Positions 59,860 through 64,000 of a stretch of 64,000 bases of DNA are shown here, piece after piece. Location of the stretch: positions 558,001 to 622,000 of the forward strand of contig CAVOKJ010000003.1 in assembly GCA_963696495.1 (NCBI GenBank), in the 5' to 3' direction. The first letter of the stretch is position 1. Every line of letters starts with the position of its first letter. The translations under genes were made by a program, and so were the position numbers. Under the pieces are notes generated by a model, which had not been told where the DNA came from, did no database searches, and saw only the letters and a list, made by a program, of their open reading frames with translations. Origin of the DNA: Bog-756 sp963696495. GTDB taxonomy: Bacteria; Actinomycetota; Acidimicrobiia; Acidimicrobiales; RAAP-2.

Positions 59860-61323
59860 TCAGCCCCCGTCCCGGGCGTCCGCGTATCGCCGCCTCACCT
59901 CCCCTGACGCGTCGGCGTCGGGTCCCGGCTCCACGAGGGCACCGACGCGGAGCCCCCAGGCGTCGGTGATCTCCTCGATCCCCGAGCGGGACACGGCGGC
60001 GGCGGCCTGGAGCGCGGCGCCGGCCGAGACGATCTCGTCCGGTTCCGGGATGGTCACCGGCCGGCTGGAGAGCGACGCCACCAGGTGGCGATAGGCGGTG
60101 GACCGGGCCCCGCCACCCACCAGGACCAGCCGCCCCGCGTCGGTGGGCACCCCCATCGCCCGCAGCGCGTCGAGACCGTCGAGCAGCCCACAGACCACTC
60201 CCTCGAACGCCGCCCGGGCCAAGTCGGCACGATCCACGTCGGGGCGGATGCCACGGAGGGTTCCGGTCGCCCCGGGTCGGTTCGGGGTCCGCTCGCCGGC
60301 CAGATAGGGGACGAGCACCAGTCCGCCCGCTCCGGCGGGGGCGCGCAACGCCAGCTCGTCGAGGTCCGGGCGGTCCACGGCCAGCAGGCGGCCCACGGCC
60401 TCCGTGACCAGGGTGGCGTTGAGGGTGCAGACCAGCGGCAGGAAGCGGCCGGTGGCATCGGCGAACCCGGCGACGGCACCCGTCGGGTCGGCGGCGGGCC
60501 GGTCGCTCGTGGTGAACACCGTGCCCGAGGTCCCCACCGAGATGGCGGTCTCACCGGGGCGGAGTCCGATCCCCAGGGCCGCGGCCATGTTGTCGCCGGT
60601 CCCCACGGCGACCGTCGTGCCCGGCACCAGCCCGAGCGAGTCGGCGGCCGCCGCCGTCAGCGGGCCGGCCCGGTCCCAGGGTCCGAGCACCGTCGGGAGC
60701 CGGTCGGCCCACTCCGGAGCCGGGTCGACCAGGGCCAGCAGATCGAGCCGGTACCGGTCCTCGAAGGGCGACCAGTACCCCGTCCCGGAGGCATCGCCCC
60801 GATCGGTCACGAACCGCCCGGTCATCCGGAACGTCAGCCAGTCGTGCGGCAGCAGGACGTGGCCGATCCGGGCGAACAGCTCCGGCTCGCAACGCCGGAG
60901 CCAGGCCAGCTTGGTCACGGTGAACGCCGCCACCGGCACGCTCCCGCAGGTGTCGGCCCAGCGGGCGGCGCCGAGCCGTTCGACGAGCCGGTCGGCATCC
61001 GGAGCGGACTCGGTGTCGTTCCACAGCTTGGCCGGGCGCAGCACGTCGCCGCCCCGGTCGAGCACGACCAGACCGTGCTGCTGACCGGCCACGGCGATCG
61101 CCACCACGTCGGAGGCAACGGCCCGATCGGAGGCCTGCCCGAGGGCTCCGGCCATCGCCTCGACGACCGCCTCCCACCACACGTCGGGATCCTGCTCGCT
61201 CCTCGGGGGCACCGTCAGCGGATGGGCGGACCGTCCGGTGCCGAGCACCGCTCCGGTGGCGAGGTCGCGCAACTCGACCTTGGTCGACTGCGTCGACGAA
61301 TCGATTCCGGCGACGAGGGGCAC
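59860..61323 (-). CDS. xylB: Xylulokinase (FGGY family)
   Basis: 487 residues from GTG 61323, supported by a -10 box 7 bp upstream (in-frame GTG at 61341 also exists). FGGY kinase marks are VAGIDSSTQSTKVEL, IAVAGQQHGLVVLD, LWNDTESAPDADRL, GTGDNMAAALGIGL and ISVGTSGTVFTTS, then the phosphate-binding LVLVGGGARSTAYRHL. The QQHG and WND motifs are those of xylulokinases. It phosphorylates D-xylulose with ATP for entry into the pentose phosphate pathway. Order xylB-xylA is inverted relative to many operons. No XylR or ABC transporter is linked. Confidence 0.94.
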   Translation of the reverse strand: MPLVAGIDSSTQSTKVELRDLATGAVLGTGRSAHPLTVPPRSEQDPDVWWEAVVEAMAGALGQASDRAVASDVVAIAVAGQQHGLVVLDRGGDVLRPAKLWNDTESAPDADRLVERLGAARWADTCGSVPVAAFTVTKLAWLRRCEPELFARIGHVLLPHDWLTFRMTGRFVTDRGDASGTGYWSPFEDRYRLDLLALVDPAPEWADRLPTVLGPWDRAGPLTAAAADSLGLVPGTTVAVGTGDNMAAALGIGLRPGETAISVGTSGTVFTTSDRPAADPTGAVAGFADATGRFLPLVCTLNATLVTEAVGRLLAVDRPDLDELALRAPAGAGGLVLVPYLAGERTPNRPGATGTLRGIRPDVDRADLARAAFEGVVCGLLDGLDALRAMGVPTDAGRLVLVGGGARSTAYRHLVASLSSRPVTIPEPDEIVSAGAALQAAAAVSRSGIEEITDAWGLRVGALVEPGPDADASGEVRRRYADARDGG

Positions 61324-61330
61324 CGGATCG

Positions 61331-61336
61331 ACGCTA
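61331..61336 (-). promoter_or_regulatory. -10 box of xylB, probably leaderless
   Basis: TAGCGT on the minus strand lies 7 bp before the GTG at 61323. It supports that start. Confidence 0.5.
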
Positions 61337-61441
61337 CACACGTCCGGCCCGCCCGACGGGGGGACACCGCACCGTCGGGCGGGCCATCCAACTTCTGGTG
61401 GACATGCCTCGCCCCCACCGGCCACGGCCCCCTTTCGAATC

Positions 61442-61490
61442 CTGACTATTCCGATAAGGTTATGTAGGCTTTACCGATAGGTTAAGTAGG
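61442..61490 (+). promoter_or_regulatory. Promoter with tandem operator-like direct repeats
   Basis: CTGACT (61442-61447) and TAGGCT (61465-61470) are spaced by 17 bp. Two imperfect direct repeats, CCGATAAGGTTATGTAGG (61451-61468) and CCGATAGGTTAAGTAGG (61474-61490), cover the spacer, -10 and start region with a 23-bp period; a third partial copy gttaagg follows. The patch is markedly AT-richer than its surroundings. It should bind a repressor controlling the flavoprotein/MBL-rhodanese pair. Confidence 0.6.
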
Positions 61491-61504
61491 GTTAAGGTGG
61501 GGGC

Positions 61505-62806
61505 ATGACACCTAGGGCAGAGGTGATCGCCGTGGTCGGCGGGGGGGCATCCGGAGTGCTGGCCGCCATCCACCTGCTACGCGATGCGCCCGTTCCGGTC
61601 CGGATCCTCATCATCGAGCCCAGGGGCGAACTCGGCCGGGGGATCGCCTACGGCACCGACGACCTCGGTCATCTCCTCAACGTCCGTGCCGGCTGTCTGA
61701 GCGCGCTCCCCGACCAGCCCGACCACTTCACGGCATGGGCCGGGCGAGGGAGGAGCCAGGTCAACGGTGAGTCGTTCCTGCCCAGGGCGTGGTACGGCGT
61801 GTACCTCCGGTCCCTGCTCGAGCCGGTCGAGCACGTCCCGGCCAGCGTGACCTCCGTCTCGGCGGCGGGATCCCGGGTCGAGATCCACCTCTCCGACGGC
61901 GGCCGGCGCACCGTCGACCGGGTCGTCCTGGCGCCAGGGTCGTCGCCACCGTCGTGGCCCGGCTCACTCGGTGGCCCCGGTGACCGCTGGATCGACGACC
62001 CCTGGTCACCCGACGCCTTCGAGGTGGCCGACCCCGAGCAGCCCGTCCTCCTCGTCGGAACCGGCCTGACCGCGGTCGACGCCGCCCTGAGCCTGCACGC
62101 CGCCGGGCATCGCCGGATCGTCGCCACCTCCCGGCACGGGCTGCTGCCCGCCGCGCACCCCGAGCATCCCTATCCCCCCTTGCCGATCGAACCGCCTTCC
62201 CGACCCACGGCGCGGTCGCTGTTCGCCTGGGCGCGGGCGACCGCGGAGGAGGCCGGGGGCTGGGGACGGGTCGTCGACGCGCTGCGGCCCCAGACCGACA
62301 GCCTGTGGGGAGCGATGACCGCTGACGAGCGCGTGCGACTGCTCCGGCACGTCCAGCGCCGGTGGGAGACCCAGCGCCACCGCATGGCGCCGACCGTCGC
62401 CCGTCGCATCGAGAGCATGCTGGCGTCCGGTCAGCTGACCGTCGTGCCCGGTGGCGTGCGGTGCGCCCACGAGGCTCCCGGCGCCATCCAGGCGGTCGTG
62501 GGTGACCACCTCGTCCGGTTCGGAGCCGTCGTCAACTGCACCGGGCCCACCGCCCTCGTCCGCCAGTCGAGCAACCCTCTGGTCAGGAACCTGCTCGCCC
62601 GCCGGGTCGTCCGACCCGGTCCGCTCGGCTTCGGGTTCGACACCGACGAGGCCGGATGCGTGCCGGGCAGCGGCCGGACGCTGTGGCTGCTCGGGCCGCT
62701 CCGCCGTGGCCGGCGCTGGGAGACGACCGCCATCCCCGAGATCCGCAACCAGGCCACGTCACTCCCCGGCGCCCTGTGGCGGATGGAGGCGATGGTGAGC
62801 GCATGA
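61505..62806 (+). CDS. FAD/NAD(P)-binding protein
   Basis: 433 residues from ATG behind aaggtgggggc. The Rossmann motif VIAVVGGGASGVLAAIHLLR is followed by LIIEPRGELGRGIAYGT, LLNVRAGCLSALPDQPDHF and PVLLVGTGLTAVDAALSL as a second dinucleotide motif; VVNCTGPTALVRQ is the third contact. This is the pfam NAD_binding_9 type (FAD/NAD(P)-binding), whose members are often beside persulfide-metabolism or MBL genes. Its TGA overlaps the ATG of the MBL-rhodanese gene (ATGA), so the two are co-translated. Its reaction is unknown. Confidence 0.82.
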   Translation: MTPRAEVIAVVGGGASGVLAAIHLLRDAPVPVRILIIEPRGELGRGIAYGTDDLGHLLNVRAGCLSALPDQPDHFTAWAGRGRSQVNGESFLPRAWYGVYLRSLLEPVEHVPASVTSVSAAGSRVEIHLSDGGRRTVDRVVLAPGSSPPSWPGSLGGPGDRWIDDPWSPDAFEVADPEQPVLLVGTGLTAVDAALSLHAAGHRRIVATSRHGLLPAAHPEHPYPPLPIEPPSRPTARSLFAWARATAEEAGGWGRVVDALRPQTDSLWGAMTADERVRLLRHVQRRWETQRHRMAPTVARRIESMLASGQLTVVPGGVRCAHEAPGAIQAVVGDHLVRFGAVVNCTGPTALVRQSSNPLVRNLLARRVVRPGPLGFGFDTDEAGCVPGSGRTLWLLGPLRRGRRWETTAIPEIRNQATSLPGALWRMEAMVSA

Positions 62807-64000
62807 TGCAGGTCCTCCCGATCGACGCCTCCGACCTCGGCAACCGCTCCTACCTCGTCACCGACGGTGTCGTGGCGGTGGCCATCGACCCGCCCCGCCC
62901 GTGTGACCGGGTGATCGACCTCGTGCGGGCGCACGGGCTGGCCCTCGACCTGGTCGTGGACACCCACCTGCACAACGACCATGTCAGCGGCGGACCGGAG
63001 CTGGCCCGGGCCACCGGGGCCACCTACGCGGTGAGCGCCGATGAGCACGTGGACGGCGCACACGGGGCCGTCGACGGAGACCTGTTCCACATCGGATCCC
63101 TCGCCGTGACCGTGGTAGCCACCCCGGGCCACACCCCCCACCACCAGTCCTTCGTGGTGACCCAGGGTGACCAGTGTGCCGTCTTCACCGGTGGATCCCT
63201 CCTGATCGGCTCCGTCGGGCGCACCGATCTGCTGGGCGCCGATCGGGCCGACGAGCTGGCCGCAGACCAGTGGGCGTCGGTTCGATGGATGCTCTACAGC
63301 CTGCCCGGCGCCGCCGCGGTGCATCCGACCCACGGGTTCGGCAGCTTCTGCTCGGCCACACCGTGCACGGGGACGGAGACCACCATCGACGCCGAGCGCA
63401 GCGTCAACCCCGCCGCCCTCCTCGACCGTGACGCCTTCGTCGAGACGCTGCTCGCCGGATTCGGCGAGTACCCCAGCTACTTCGCCCACATGGCCGAGCG
63501 CAACCGGTCCGGTCTCGTGTCACCCGCCTATCGGGATCCGATCCCCGAGCTCGCCGAGGGAGACCTGGAGGAGCTGGCCGCCAGGCTGTGGGTCATCGAC
63601 ATCCGGCCGCGCGCCGCGTTCGCGGCGGCGCACGTACCGGGGACGGTCAACGCCGGCGTCGACGGCCCGCTGGCCACCTACGTCGGATGGACCATGCCCT
63701 GGGGCGCCCCGTTCGGACTGGTGGCGGACGACGACGACCAGCTGTCGAGGGCGCGGGACACCTTCGCCCACATCGGCCTGGACCTGCCGGTGGGTGCAGC
63801 CATCCCCTCGGACCGGGCCCGGTCGGCCGAGCTGCGCCTGGCGAAATTCGGGGACCTGGCCGCCGAGTGGACCGACGACGTCACGGTCATCGACGTGCGC
63901 CGGCAGGAGGAGTGGGACCAGGGGCACCTCGAGGGCGCCCACCACATCCCCGTCCACCGTCTGGTCGACGCCGAGGTGCCCGACGGGCGGCTCTGGCTCC
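62803..64000 (+). CDS. MBL-fold hydrolase with rhodanese domains, partial
   Basis: 399 codons are visible and the frame is open at the right edge. The metallo-beta-lactamase part has THLHNDHVSGGPE (HxHxDH), the third-metal region TPGHTPHHQSF and FTGGSLLIGSVGRTDLLG, as in ETHE1/persulfide-dioxygenase and CstB-like proteins. From about residue 260 come rhodanese-like domains: VIDIRPRAAFAAAHVPGTVNAG, then VIDVRRQEEWDQGHLEGAH after residue 365. The first has no Cys in the loop (WTMPWGAPFG), so it is not a sulfurtransferase by itself; the second is cut by the window. Likely role: oxidation or sequestration of persulfides. Confidence 0.88.
   Translation, partial: MMQVLPIDASDLGNRSYLVTDGVVAVAIDPPRPCDRVIDLVRAHGLALDLVVDTHLHNDHVSGGPELARATGATYAVSADEHVDGAHGAVDGDLFHIGSLAVTVVATPGHTPHHQSFVVTQGDQCAVFTGGSLLIGSVGRTDLLGADRADELAADQWASVRWMLYSLPGAAAVHPTHGFGSFCSATPCTGTETTIDAERSVNPAALLDRDAFVETLLAGFGEYPSYFAHMAERNRSGLVSPAYRDPIPELAEGDLEELAARLWVIDIRPRAAFAAAHVPGTVNAGVDGPLATYVGWTMPWGAPFGLVADDDDQLSRARDTFAHIGLDLPVGAAIPSDRARSAELRLAKFGDLAAEWTDDVTVIDVRRQEEWDQGHLEGAHHIPVHRLVDAEVPDGRLWL

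Noticed and set aside
1..64000. tRNA or rRNA genes, CRISPR arrays, insertion sequences, replication origin
   Set aside because: No cloverleaf-like or rRNA-like segment, no spaced repeat array, no transposase motif and no oriC-type box cluster was found on reading both strands.

Overview
The window is about 64 kb of GC-rich DNA, densely coded on both strands, with many GTG starts, one TTG start and several genes whose -10 box lies only 6-8 bp before the start codon. This fits an actinobacterium. The GYWLVASDGG-type repeats in a large secreted protein, and the mix of lactonase, CoA-transferase, DUF35 and thiolase genes, make Acidimicrobiia or a near relative my best guess; no rRNA, tRNA or other phylogenetic marker is present. 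I see no phage, IS element, CRISPR array or plasmid function. It reads as ordinary chromosome rich in catabolic and redox enzymes.

Layout. 1-3.6 kb, minus strand: HAD phosphatase (cut by the window edge), DUF2090 aldolase-like protein, VOC protein, nitronate monooxygenase-like protein and a peroxiredoxin-like protein. 4.1-9.1 kb, plus: GH15 glucoamylase/trehalase, a VOC protein with a separately encoded C-terminal tail, a disulfide-reductase-like flavoprotein and an SDR. 9.3-16.8 kb: two very large surface or secreted proteins facing each other across an SDR, one a sortase (LAATG) substrate, the other resembling a CE18-type polysaccharide deacetylase followed by Ig-like domains and YWLVASDGG repeats. 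17.2-28.3 kb: SRPBCC protein, MazG-like protein, GH36 alpha-galactosidase, DHA2 transporter, AhpD-like/SDR pair, a frameshifted beta-propeller glycosidase lipoprotein, a heme-oxygenase-like diiron protein, DUF3224, and a secreted protein of three 139-residue repeats. 28.5-35.3 kb: a SARP-AAA-TPR regulator, GH1 beta-glucosidase, acyltransferase and an anchored unknown.

35.4-42.4 kb: a divergent catabolic block (phosphotriesterase-like lactonase and class III CoA-transferase one way; VOC, carboxymuconolactone decarboxylase-like, HMG-CoA lyase-like and DUF167 the other), then folD behind a convincing ZTP (pfl) riboswitch, a TMEM175-like channel and a mini ClpX-type zinc finger. 42.5-50 kb: secreted alpha/beta hydrolase, a cNMP-binding/thioredoxin-reductase-like fusion without its CxxC, a SnoaL-like protein, a DUF35/thiolase-like pair with altered key residues, and an MFS transporter behind a promoter-operator. 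50-58.5 kb: an unknown gene behind a palindrome, a MalT/LuxR-type regulator, an F420-reductase-like protein diverging from a GlcD-type FAD oxidase, a ferritin-like protein, and a PAS-EAL c-di-GMP phosphodiesterase coupled to a 20-codon leader. 58.5-64 kb: xylB-xylA on the minus strand, diverging from a flavoprotein and an MBL-rhodanese protein (open at the right edge) behind tandem operator-like repeats.

Functionally the genes suggest a heterotroph that uses plant-type or storage sugars (xylose, beta-glucosides, alpha-galactosides, maltooligosaccharides or trehalose) and carboxylic or aromatic acids through CoA esters. Extragenic 9-bp tandem repeats recur at five places. The points most worth following are the ZTP riboswitch, the CE18-like secreted protein, the CxxC-less cNMP/flavoprotein fusion, the DUF35/thiolase-like pair, the tandem operator before the persulfide-type genes, and the frameshifted lipoprotein.
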